NCBI GenBank assembly: GCA_050732575.1
Contig: JBOHRF010000004.1
Coordinates: forward strand, 1-63,146
Reading direction: 5' to 3'
Source: JBBDWZ01 sp050732575
Lineage (GTDB): Bacteria; Gemmatimonadota; Gemmatimonadetes; Longimicrobiales; RSA9
DNA: 63,146 bases
Shown in pieces: positions 17,913-25,142 of this stretch. Under the pieces are notes generated by a model, which searched no databases, was not told where the DNA came from, and saw only the letters and a list, made by a program, of their open reading frames with translations. Made by a program: the position numbers and the translations under genes. Within the stretch, counting starts at the first letter, position 1; the number at the start of each line of letters is the position of its first letter.

Positions 17913-17934
17913 GATCCGGGCCGGGTTCGGCACT
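17908..17934 (+). promoter_or_regulatory. Bipartite motif TGTAAG-N14-CGGCACT at the sigma gene end
   Basis: TGTAAG (17908-17913) contains the TAA stop of the sigma gene; CGGCACT lies at 17928-17934. No plus-strand gene follows, only the antisense of the kinase, so this copy may be a leftover of a lost target gene. Confidence 0.4.
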
Positions 17935-17959
17935 CGAGAGATGTGCGAGCTGTCGTGGG

Positions 17960-19570
17960 CTACTCGGGGATGCAATGGCGATCGATCAGGGTACCGACCG
18001 ATCGGGCAAAAAGCCCAGCCGCCTCGGCTGCCGGCCGGATCTCGCGCAGGCGGGAGCACGCAGTGGTCTCGTCCCCGAGAAGTAACAGTCCTTCAGCGAG
18101 GCGGTAGGTCAGGACAATGCGCGCGCTGTCCATAAGCGGGCCGCGAAGCAGCGTCGAGGCGATATCGATGGCAAGTCGCACGGAGTCTGTTCCTGCCGTA
18201 TCCAGATCCAGAAGTGCTTCCACGCGCTGCATGGATGCGGGCAGGTCGATCGTGCCGTCTGGGCCCGCGCGCTTCTCTGTGCTCGGGATGGTTGGAACTG
18301 GGGCGGCTTGGGCCGGCGTTGTGGAGGGTGATGTCTGCTCGCGATCATCGACTCGCGCTGCAATCGAGTCCTGCCGCGAGCCATTGGTTGCGAGCGCATT
18401 CGAAAGCCGATCCGACCGTTGCCAGAATCCTGCCGCGATCACGATTCCGGCGGCCAGGGCTCCAGCAACGTATCGCCACCGGCGGATTCCGCGCGCAGTT
18501 GCAGACATGGTGTGCGGCGTCGTGGGAGGTTCCCCGGCACGCTTCGATCCGTCACGCAGCAGGATCTCGGGCGAAGCCGCGGACGGGGTGCGTTGGGGTC
18601 GGATCTGCGGATCCCAGGGCTCTCTCACGTCGGGATCACTCGGGACCCATTCATCGATGGCAGCAATGAGCGCAGTCGCAAATTCGCGCGCGCTCTGGAA
18701 TCTCTGGCGATGATCGAGGTGCAGTGAGCGTCGCAACACGACCTTCAGCTCGTCCGGCCAGTCGTTGACCGGCAGCTCATCGAGGATCTTCGGGCCGGAG
18801 ATCATGGCTGTGGGCTTATCCAGGGGAAGCCCGCCGGCCAGCATGGTGATCGTGACCAGTCCTAGTGAATAGAGGTCGCTGCGATGGTCAACGTCCGCCG
18901 TCAGCCACTGCTCGGGACTCATGAATGCTGGAGTGCCAATTGCGTGTCCGTGACTCGTAATACTGGGCAAGGTGGAACCACCGAATGCCTTGGCCAGACC
19001 GAAGTCCACGACTTTGACGAAGTCGTTCCACTCGCGGTACCGGGTCAGCATGATGTTGCCCGGCTTGAGGTCGCGGTGCACGATGTTCAGTTCGTGGGCA
19101 GCGCCCAGCGCGTTGGCGATCTGCCACACGATGCGCGCCGTTGGCCGTGGCGAAAGCACGCCCAGGTCAGCCAGACGGTGCGCGAGCGTTTGGCCGTTGA
19201 CGTATTCCATCGCCAGGTACATGAGACCTTCTTCGGTTTCTTTGAAGCCGTAGACGGTCACGACGTGCGAATGGATGATCTTGCACGCTTCGGCCGCCTC
19301 GCGATGGAAGCGAGCGACGGCCTCGACATCAGTGAGCAAATCGGCCCGCAGTACCTTGAGCGCGCACAGCCGGTCCAGACCCACGTCATTAGCCAGGTAG
19401 ACGACGCCCATACCGCCGCTGCCCAGGCGGCGCTGGACCTTGTAGCGTCCGTCGATCACGGTTCCGGTGACGATTTCGGGGACGCTGATCGCGCGCAGGG
19501 CGCTGCCGTCGTGCGGGCAGTATTGCCCGTCGTCGTCAAAGCGAGAACCACATTGCGGGCAGGCTTTCAC
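17960..19570 (-). CDS. Hanks-type serine/threonine protein kinase with N-terminal zinc ribbon and membrane segment
   Basis: 536 aa from the GTG at 19570 (AGGATTCC upstream); an ATG at 19645 would overlap the divergent gene's start. A zinc ribbon (CPQCG, then YCPHDG, residues 4-21) precedes the kinase domain (about 43-310): glycine loop LGSGGMGVVYLA, ATP-binding K72, catalytic D167 in HRDLKPGN, DFGLAK at 189, and the GTPAFMSPEQ substrate loop. A single transmembrane helix follows (about 380-400, YVAGALAAGIVIAAGFW), then an alpha-rich periplasmic tail with TPR-like character. All catalytic residues are present. It is divergent, with a 73-nt gap, from a CsgG-like gene, suggesting joint control of an envelope function. 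Confidence 0.92.
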   Translation of the reverse strand: MKACPQCGSRFDDDGQYCPHDGSALRAISVPEIVTGTVIDGRYKVQRRLGSGGMGVVYLANDVGLDRLCALKVLRADLLTDVEAVARFHREAAEACKIIHSHVVTVYGFKETEEGLMYLAMEYVNGQTLAHRLADLGVLSPRPTARIVWQIANALGAAHELNIVHRDLKPGNIMLTRYREWNDFVKVVDFGLAKAFGGSTLPSITSHGHAIGTPAFMSPEQWLTADVDHRSDLYSLGLVTITMLAGGLPLDKPTAMISGPKILDELPVNDWPDELKVVLRRSLHLDHRQRFQSAREFATALIAAIDEWVPSDPDVREPWDPQIRPQRTPSAASPEILLRDGSKRAGEPPTTPHTMSATARGIRRWRYVAGALAAGIVIAAGFWQRSDRLSNALATNGSRQDSIAARVDDREQTSPSTTPAQAAPVPTIPSTEKRAGPDGTIDLPASMQRVEALLDLDTAGTDSVRLAIDIASTLLRGPLMDSARIVLTYRLAEGLLLLGDETTACSRLREIRPAAEAAGLFARSVGTLIDRHCIPE

Positions 19571-19643
19571 GATCAGGAATCCTGAGCGCGCGTTGCGCAG
19601 CGGATGGGTGCCGAGAGCCGCGCGGCCGTAATAGGAGGCCGTC

Positions 19644-20387
19644 ATGGGGAATATGCGGAATCATGTAATCGGGGCAATGTGCGCCGTCTTGACCACGGCC
19701 GGGGCCGAAGCGCTGCAGGCCCAGGAATCGACGGGTGAACGCAGGCCCGTCGTCGCGGTCCTGGACTTCACGAACAGCGCGCTGGTCGACCATGCGCATT
19801 ACCAGCCCTTCGCGGTCGGGCTGGCCGGTATGCTGCTCTCGGAGCTTCGCCAGAATCGTTCGATCGAGCTGGTTGAGCGCGAACGGCTCCGCGAGGTGCT
19901 CGACGAGATCGACCTCGCCCGGTCGGGCCGGGTCGACGCGGCCACGGCTGCCCGCGTGGGAAAGGTTCTGGGCGCGGACTACATGATCTTTGGCGTATTC
20001 GTCATCGACCGGCGTGGCTCGCTGCGCATCGATGCACGCGCCGTTCAGGTCGAGACGACCAGGCTCGAGCACGTGGAGACCGTCACGGATGACGCCGACA
20101 ATCTACTGCGCGCCGTCCAGCGGCTCGGCACTCAGCTCAGCACGACGCTCCGCCTGCCGGGTCGGGAACGGCGGGGGCCCGAATTCGAAGTCGCGCGTAG
20201 AGGGCAAGTGATCGCCAACCTGAAATACGCGCGCGCGTTGCTCGAGGAAGACCGCGCCAACTCGGAACGCGCCATCCAGCTTTATCGCGAATTCCTGGCC
20301 GAGACACCCTCGAGCTATGCGGCCGCGCTGCGTCGTGAGGCGGAGACGCGCATCCGCGTGCTGACTGGCGGTGATGGCTCGAGGTAG
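19644..20387 (+). CDS. Secreted CsgG/TolB-like (FlgO-type) protein
   Basis: 247 aa; the ATG at 19644 follows TAGGAGG. Signal peptide to about residue 28. Residues about 35-175 carry the CsgG/TolB-N type fold: VVAVLDFTN, LAGMLLSELRQNRSIELVERERL, VGKVLGADYMIFGVFV. The tail (about 200-235) is a TPR-like helix pair (ANLKYARALLEEDRANSERAIQLYREFL). CsgG-type domains form outer-membrane secretion pores or periplasmic rings; this short form lacks the barrel hairpins of true CsgG and is closer to FlgO-like proteins. A second member lies at 21854. Confidence 0.8.
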   Translation: MGNMRNHVIGAMCAVLTTAGAEALQAQESTGERRPVVAVLDFTNSALVDHAHYQPFAVGLAGMLLSELRQNRSIELVERERLREVLDEIDLARSGRVDAATAARVGKVLGADYMIFGVFVIDRRGSLRIDARAVQVETTRLEHVETVTDDADNLLRAVQRLGTQLSTTLRLPGRERRGPEFEVARRGQVIANLKYARALLEEDRANSERAIQLYREFLAETPSSYAAALRREAETRIRVLTGGDGSR

Positions 20388-20510
20388 CACAGTCACCCCG
20401 TCCCAACGGTTGTCACGTCCGCGGTTCCGCCTCCCGCGCCTTCTACTACGAGCGCCTGACGGCTTGACCCTCGCCTGGAAGGCGATCGGCTTAATGACGT
20501 TGTGAAAGTG

Positions 20511-20533
20511 AAGGCCGACTGGAAGTCAGCCTT
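20511..20533. terminator. Hairpin between convergent genes
   Basis: AAGGCCGACT (20511-20520), loop GGA, AGTCAGCCTT (20524-20533): a 10-bp stem with one mismatch in the 257-nt gap between convergent genes. No T-run. Confidence 0.4.
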
Positions 20534-20644
20534 CTGCCCGCGACCATCGCGGCGCCGTCTTTAACAGCGACTGCCCGCTCGCGATCGCAGTGCGATCAAT
20601 TCGCCGATCTGAACCGAGCGGCGGAGAACCGGTCGAATACGCGC

Positions 20645-21850
20645 TCACCATTCCGCGCGCAGCGCGATGCCACCGGCCATGCCGCGCGCATTCACAACCC
20701 CCATCCCCGGATCGATGCGATGGAACGAACCCCGGACGTATGGTCGAATGACGAGCCGACGTACCAGGATATCCAGACCAAGCGAGAGTGCAGCACCAGA
20801 CATCCTGGCGGTCGCGACCGTCTCGTCCACGGCGAGTCCCGTGTCGTATGCGCCGTCCAGCGCGACGGCGACACCCACCCCGCGCGCACGTCCAATAGTC
20901 GCTGACGCTCCAGCATCGATCGCGGTGCCGCTCGACCCGGCTACGCTCAGCCCGGACGCATCCTGGAATGACGCGCGGTAGCGCTGACTGACGAATAGTC
21001 GAAACTGGCGCAACGCCGGAGTGGCGACCTCGTACTGCCAGTGTGCGAATAACGTGGGTCCGAGCTGGTAGCTGGTTCCGGCCGCTGCTGTACCAGTCGG
21101 CGACTGCAGAGTGACGATGTCGGTGCCGTAGCGGTCGGCCACCAGCAGAACCGAAATCCTGCCCTGTCCAACAATGCGGTCCAGGCCGAGCGAAAGGTGC
21201 ACGACATCGGCGGGATCCAGCTCGGTGGCCACACTGCCACCGCCGGCCAGGCTGGCCTCGAGCGGCGAATAAGTGGCGCGCCGCTCGTATGACAGACCCA
21301 GCCCGACTGCCCAGCGCCCGATCACGGGTGTGAACACGCCGCCGACCGTCAGCCCGGTCCCACTACCGAGCACCGGTGTGGTCATGCGCAATGCCGGCGC
21401 GCTGATCACCTGGAGCGCCGCGGTCTCCTCGTCGGACAGTCCAACGCGTCCAGTGGGCAGGCCAACACCAAGCGTGAGCCACAGCTGCTCGCCGACCACG
21501 CGACCCGTGGCTCTGATCCGCATGTCCGTCGCACCTGTGAGCAACAGTGCCGAACTCGCACCTGCCGAGGACCTCGCCGACACCGTGCCACTGGCGAACG
21601 CGCCCGAGAGATCGAGCTGCCAGTTCCGGAGCGGCGTGAAGCTCGCGCTGAACGGGATGGACAACTGATCGACACCCGTCACCTGAAGCGAGTCGGAGGC
21701 AATTGGTGTGGGAAATGACCAGCGCTGCCACGAGACTGCTGCGCTCACCACGCGCGGACCAACCAGCCGCTCCTGCGCCGGCAGCGCCGGTGTAACCCCG
21801 ACGCACAGGATCGCTCCAACCATCACGACTGTTGGCGAGGACGCGCGCAT
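20645..21850 (-). CDS. Outer-membrane beta-barrel protein
   Basis: 401 aa with a signal peptide (cleavage near ALPAQE, residue 25). The rest is almost entirely alternating amphipathic strands separated by Gly/Ser/Thr turns (for example LWLTLGVGLPTGRVGLSDEE, then the repeating pattern of two-residue alternation), and it ends in an aromatic C-terminal strand (ALRAEW), as expected for BamA-assembled barrels. No specific family was recognised; the pattern resembles proteins labelled putative transporter (meta-pathway phenol-degradation type). Its start lies 3 nt after the stop of the CsgG-like lipoprotein gene, so the two are co-expressed and may act together. Confidence 0.78.
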   Translation of the reverse strand: MRASSPTVVMVGAILCVGVTPALPAQERLVGPRVVSAAVSWQRWSFPTPIASDSLQVTGVDQLSIPFSASFTPLRNWQLDLSGAFASGTVSARSSAGASSALLLTGATDMRIRATGRVVGEQLWLTLGVGLPTGRVGLSDEETAALQVISAPALRMTTPVLGSGTGLTVGGVFTPVIGRWAVGLGLSYERRATYSPLEASLAGGGSVATELDPADVVHLSLGLDRIVGQGRISVLLVADRYGTDIVTLQSPTGTAAAGTSYQLGPTLFAHWQYEVATPALRQFRLFVSQRYRASFQDASGLSVAGSSGTAIDAGASATIGRARGVGVAVALDGAYDTGLAVDETVATARMSGAALSLGLDILVRRLVIRPYVRGSFHRIDPGMGVVNARGMAGGIALRAEW

Positions 21851-21853
21851 GGT

Positions 21854-22771
21854 TCACCGCACCGTGATGGGTATCACGAGGATGGCGGGGTGGCGCCCCG
21901 AGAACGCCGGATCCGTGATGTCGCTGAGGGTTCGCGGCTGCCGGCTGTTGATGCCGCTGGCAGTTATGGTTGCGACGTTGCGCGTGTCGGGCACAAACGC
22001 GTCGATCGAATTGACCCGATCACGCGCCAACCGAAACGCGCGGTCCAGGCGTAGTGCTTCGTAGTACTCCCGTCGAGCCTCAGGCAGTCGCAATTCGGCC
22101 TCATCCTGGACGCCGCGGCTGAACGCGAGCAGGGCTGCCAGATTGCGGGTCGGTCGCTGCTCGATGGCGGCGCGTTCCGCGGGCGTGAGGGTCACGCCCA
22201 GCGCTTCGAACGTGCGGAAGACCAGCCCCTTCTGCGCATCGAAGATGTCATCGAGAGACGCGGCGCCGGTCACGATGGCGCTGACGCTGGCATCCTCGGT
22301 TCTGGCCAGGTTGGCGTCGACCCGGAATCGAGCGACGTCCTCCTGCGCCAGCGAACCGAGCATGAGGTGTCGCGCGCCCAGGATCCGGCCCAGGCGTGGT
22401 CCGCCAGCCGGATCCGTGACCCCGGTTGCGACCAGTCGCAACTCACGGAGCAGCGCCTGAATGCGGAGCCGGTCCACGACCACGATCTGCCGGCTGCGCG
22501 CCAGGTCGGTCATGATCAGCTCCGCCAGTCCGTAGCCGAGTGGCGCCAGCGTCGAGTCTGAAGCAGCCACGCGAAGCGGAAGCACGCCCACGGAGGCAGC
22601 TGGGAAAGCGGCAGGGTCGATGCGGGCTTCGATGCTCAACGCGGCGCGGATCGCCGAGTCCGCGGCGAGTGTCGCAGGCGTGGCTCTATTCACGCCCGTG
22701 GTGGCACACGCTGCCACAGCGCTCACCATCAAAACGCTCACCGAAAAGCGAAGCATTGTTCGCATTGCCAT
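21854..22771 (-). CDS. CsgG/TolB-like lipoprotein with TPR-like tail
   Basis: 305 aa with a lipoprotein leader (VSAVAAC, acylated Cys about residue 22). Residues about 60-200 hold the same fold as the gene at 19644: VGVLPLRVAAS, GLAELIMTDLARSRQIVVVDRLRIQALL and LGRILGARHLMLGSLA. Helical repeats follow (about 215-260, QDEAELRLPEARREYYEALRLDRAF). It is probably attached to the outer membrane. It shares an operon with the downstream barrel (3-nt gap). Two CsgG-like proteins with a barrel and a kinase nearby suggest an envelope complex of unknown purpose. Confidence 0.8.
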   Translation of the reverse strand: MAMRTMLRFSVSVLMVSAVAACATTGVNRATPATLAADSAIRAALSIEARIDPAAFPAASVGVLPLRVAASDSTLAPLGYGLAELIMTDLARSRQIVVVDRLRIQALLRELRLVATGVTDPAGGPRLGRILGARHLMLGSLAQEDVARFRVDANLARTEDASVSAIVTGAASLDDIFDAQKGLVFRTFEALGVTLTPAERAAIEQRPTRNLAALLAFSRGVQDEAELRLPEARREYYEALRLDRAFRLARDRVNSIDAFVPDTRNVATITASGINSRQPRTLSDITDPAFSGRHPAILVIPITVR

Positions 22772-22840
22772 CCCAAGAGCAGGACACGTTCGAGGCTGTA
22801 CCCAGCGCGCTACTGCCCATCAACCATCCGGCACTGCCGC

Positions 22841-24574
22841 TTACGGGCTCAGCAGCATCAAGCTGAACCCGTACCGACCAAAAACTGCACTGTCGCGGTC
22901 GCGGATGAGCACCGCGTACGTGCCGCCTGTCGGTAGGGTGACGTTCAACGCCACTGAGTTGCTGCCGAACGACGAATTTGCCTGTGCCACGAGCTGCCCT
23001 GTGGAGGCGTACAACGCAATGGACGGTTCGAAGCAACAACTGCTCTGTGCTTGTCGCGTGACCCGCATCATGATCACATGACCGGCCACACCAACAAATG
23101 TGTGCAGCGAAAGGTGTCCGACCCCGATCAGCGAGTCCTGCGCAAAGTCACCGTATGCGACCGGCTTGCCAACCGGATTCGAGAGCCGATGCAGACTCAC
23201 GCCATAGCGGCCGAATCGCAGGTTGTCGCGGTCGCGCACGATCAGGGCGTGCGTGCCCGTCCTCGGCAGCGTGACAGTCAGAGCGACGGAGCCGCTGCCA
23301 AACGCCGCGTTCACGGCCGTGACGATCGCACCGGTCGGGTCGTACAAAGCAACAGACGGCTCGACGCAGCAAGCGTTCTGGCTATGCCGTGTGACCCGCA
23401 GTGTGATCACGTCGCCGGCCGCGCCCGCGATCGTGTGTAAGGAAAGATGTCCAACCCCAAGCAGCGAGTCGCGCGCGAAGTCACCGTACGCGACCGGAGC
23501 ACCGACCGGATTCGAGAGGCGGTGCAGGCTCAGTCCATAGCGGCCGAACCGGAGGTTATCGCGGTCACGCACCAGCAGGGCATAGTTGCCCGTCACTGGC
23601 AGTGTGGCGGTAAGAGCCACGGAGCCGCTGCCAAACGCCGCATTCACCTGCGCGATGACGCCACCGGCCGGATCGGACAACACAACGGATGGCTCGAAGC
23701 AACATCCATTCTGACTGTGCCGCGTGACGCGCAGCGTGATTATGTCGCCTGCCGCTCCAGCAAAATTATGGCGCTGAATTGCACCCGCACCGGCGATCGA
23801 GTCAACCACGAAGTTGGCCCCAAATCCACCGGGCGGCCCTATCGCTGCGATTACCGTGAGAATTGCGTTGCCAGTCCGGCCCCGCGCATCGGCGGTGATC
23901 GTCACCGTGCCGGGCGCCACGGCCAAAAGGCGTCCTACAACATCAATCATGGCGATGTTTTGATCGCTGCTGCTCCACACGATGGGAAGACCGGTCACAC
24001 TCGTGCCATCTCCGCGCCTCACCTGCGCAGAAAATTGCATCGCTTGACCGGCGCGCACAGTGTCGCCCGCCGCGGAAACGATTACGCGCAGTTGCGTCAA
24101 AGATACCGGCTGCGCCGCGGTTCTGACCCCGCGTTTGAGCAGGAGCGGCCCCACCTGTTGCCGATCGATCATGGCTACATCAGCGTCAAATAACGTGAGT
24201 ACCACGTCGGCCATGCACTCGCTGGACGAACCTGCATGCTCAGAGTCGTTGAGGCAGGACGTAAGGTCTATCTCGAGAGACACGTCCGAACCCGCGTCAG
24301 CGTTCACTGTGTCGGCAAATAGTGGGCGACTGTTGCCATCCCGACGGCGATAGGTTGCGTTGATGTCGATATTGGCGGGAGCGAACGCGGATTCACCGAT
24401 GCGCAACTGCAGCACGGCTGCGGGTAGTCGCGCAACTGACGCCGGCTCGTCGCAAGCAACAACCGCCGCCAGCATGACCAAACCCAGGCAGGAGCTGACC
24501 GACCTGGATGCCAGAAAACTCGCGTTTTGGCTGTGGTCCGCTGCCCATACCGGTCGTTTCGCATCGATCGTCAT
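22841..24574 (-). CDS. Lipoprotein with Big2 domain and three PPC-like repeats carrying a CC motif
   Basis: 577 aa. A lipoprotein leader (LAAVVAC, about residue 41) is followed by an N-terminal domain shared with the broken gene at 15383 (RPLFA, CLNDSEH). Then comes a Big2 domain (about 160-240) and three tandem domains of about 112 residues, each with AGAAGDVITLRVTRHSQN, a vicinal Cys pair in CCFEPS or CCVEPS, and a closing RDRDNLRFGRYG. The repeats resemble bacterial pre-peptidase C-terminal (PPC) beta domains. The conserved CC pair may form a vicinal disulfide. Probably a surface-exposed lipoprotein; ligand unknown. Two TGTAAG boxes lie upstream. Confidence 0.85.
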   Translation of the reverse strand: MTIDAKRPVWAADHSQNASFLASRSVSSCLGLVMLAAVVACDEPASVARLPAAVLQLRIGESAFAPANIDINATYRRRDGNSRPLFADTVNADAGSDVSLEIDLTSCLNDSEHAGSSSECMADVVLTLFDADVAMIDRQQVGPLLLKRGVRTAAQPVSLTQLRVIVSAAGDTVRAGQAMQFSAQVRRGDGTSVTGLPIVWSSSDQNIAMIDVVGRLLAVAPGTVTITADARGRTGNAILTVIAAIGPPGGFGANFVVDSIAGAGAIQRHNFAGAAGDIITLRVTRHSQNGCCFEPSVVLSDPAGGVIAQVNAAFGSGSVALTATLPVTGNYALLVRDRDNLRFGRYGLSLHRLSNPVGAPVAYGDFARDSLLGVGHLSLHTIAGAAGDVITLRVTRHSQNACCVEPSVALYDPTGAIVTAVNAAFGSGSVALTVTLPRTGTHALIVRDRDNLRFGRYGVSLHRLSNPVGKPVAYGDFAQDSLIGVGHLSLHTFVGVAGHVIMMRVTRQAQSSCCFEPSIALYASTGQLVAQANSSFGSNSVALNVTLPTGGTYAVLIRDRDSAVFGRYGFSLMLLSP

Positions 24575-24626
24575 TGCGCCTCGTAGTCAACGGGTGGAGC
24601 GCGCCGCTCGCGTCGCGGACCGGCCC

Positions 24627-24738
24627 CTTACAACGTCGGTATCCACCTTGAAAACATCGCGTGAGCTCGAAACCGGTGGTAAAGCTCGCTGAGATTGTCT
24701 TCCCTATCACTGAATAACCATCCATCCCCAATTCCTTA
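24627..24738 (-). promoter_or_regulatory. Two TGTAAG boxes before the PPC lipoprotein
   Basis: TGTAAGG occurs on the minus strand at 24632-24627 and again at 24738-24733, upstream of the start at 24574. The first is followed by CGCGACGCG rather than CGGCACT, so these are weaker members of the motif family. Confidence 0.3.
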
Positions 24739-25142
24739 CATCGGGCGCCGGCCCTGCCCGGCTCCTGGTAACGCGCGCCTGTGGGTCGGGTAACCGACTC
24801 GCATGGTCAATGCCGCTCAGCTTCATGACTGTCGGCATCTCTGACAAACGAGACACAACTGGCCGAGTTTGTTGCCTATAGCTAACCATTGGCGAACTTT
24901 ACGTTGCATGAAGGCAACGTACGCCATCAAAGGCTCGGACCGACGGAATGGTCGACCTTCGAGCCTGGCTACCCGGGAACAAGTTGTATCTCGGGTTATC
25001 GGCATGGGAAACCCGCATTTTAGGCAAGCACCCCTGATTCTGCTGCCACTTTGGCGAATTCAGAGGCGACCGCACGCTACCGATCATATCTGACGCTTGA
25101 TCCCATGGTAACAATGGTCTACAATGGGGACGGCGTGGCGCG
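24739..25142. other. Intergenic region between divergent genes
   Basis: About 400 nt between the minus-strand lipoprotein and the plus-strand histidine kinase. No gene or clear repeat was seen. It must contain the kinase promoter; I could not pick one with confidence. The stretch just before the kinase (TCTACAATGGGGACGG) is purine-rich near 25130. Confidence 0.4.

Noticed and set aside
17477..18085. Plus-strand frame with CASCRGLLGD resembling an anti-sigma zinc finger after the ECF gene
   Set aside because: It is an overlapping frame inside the sigma gene and antisense to the kinase tail; no start of its own.
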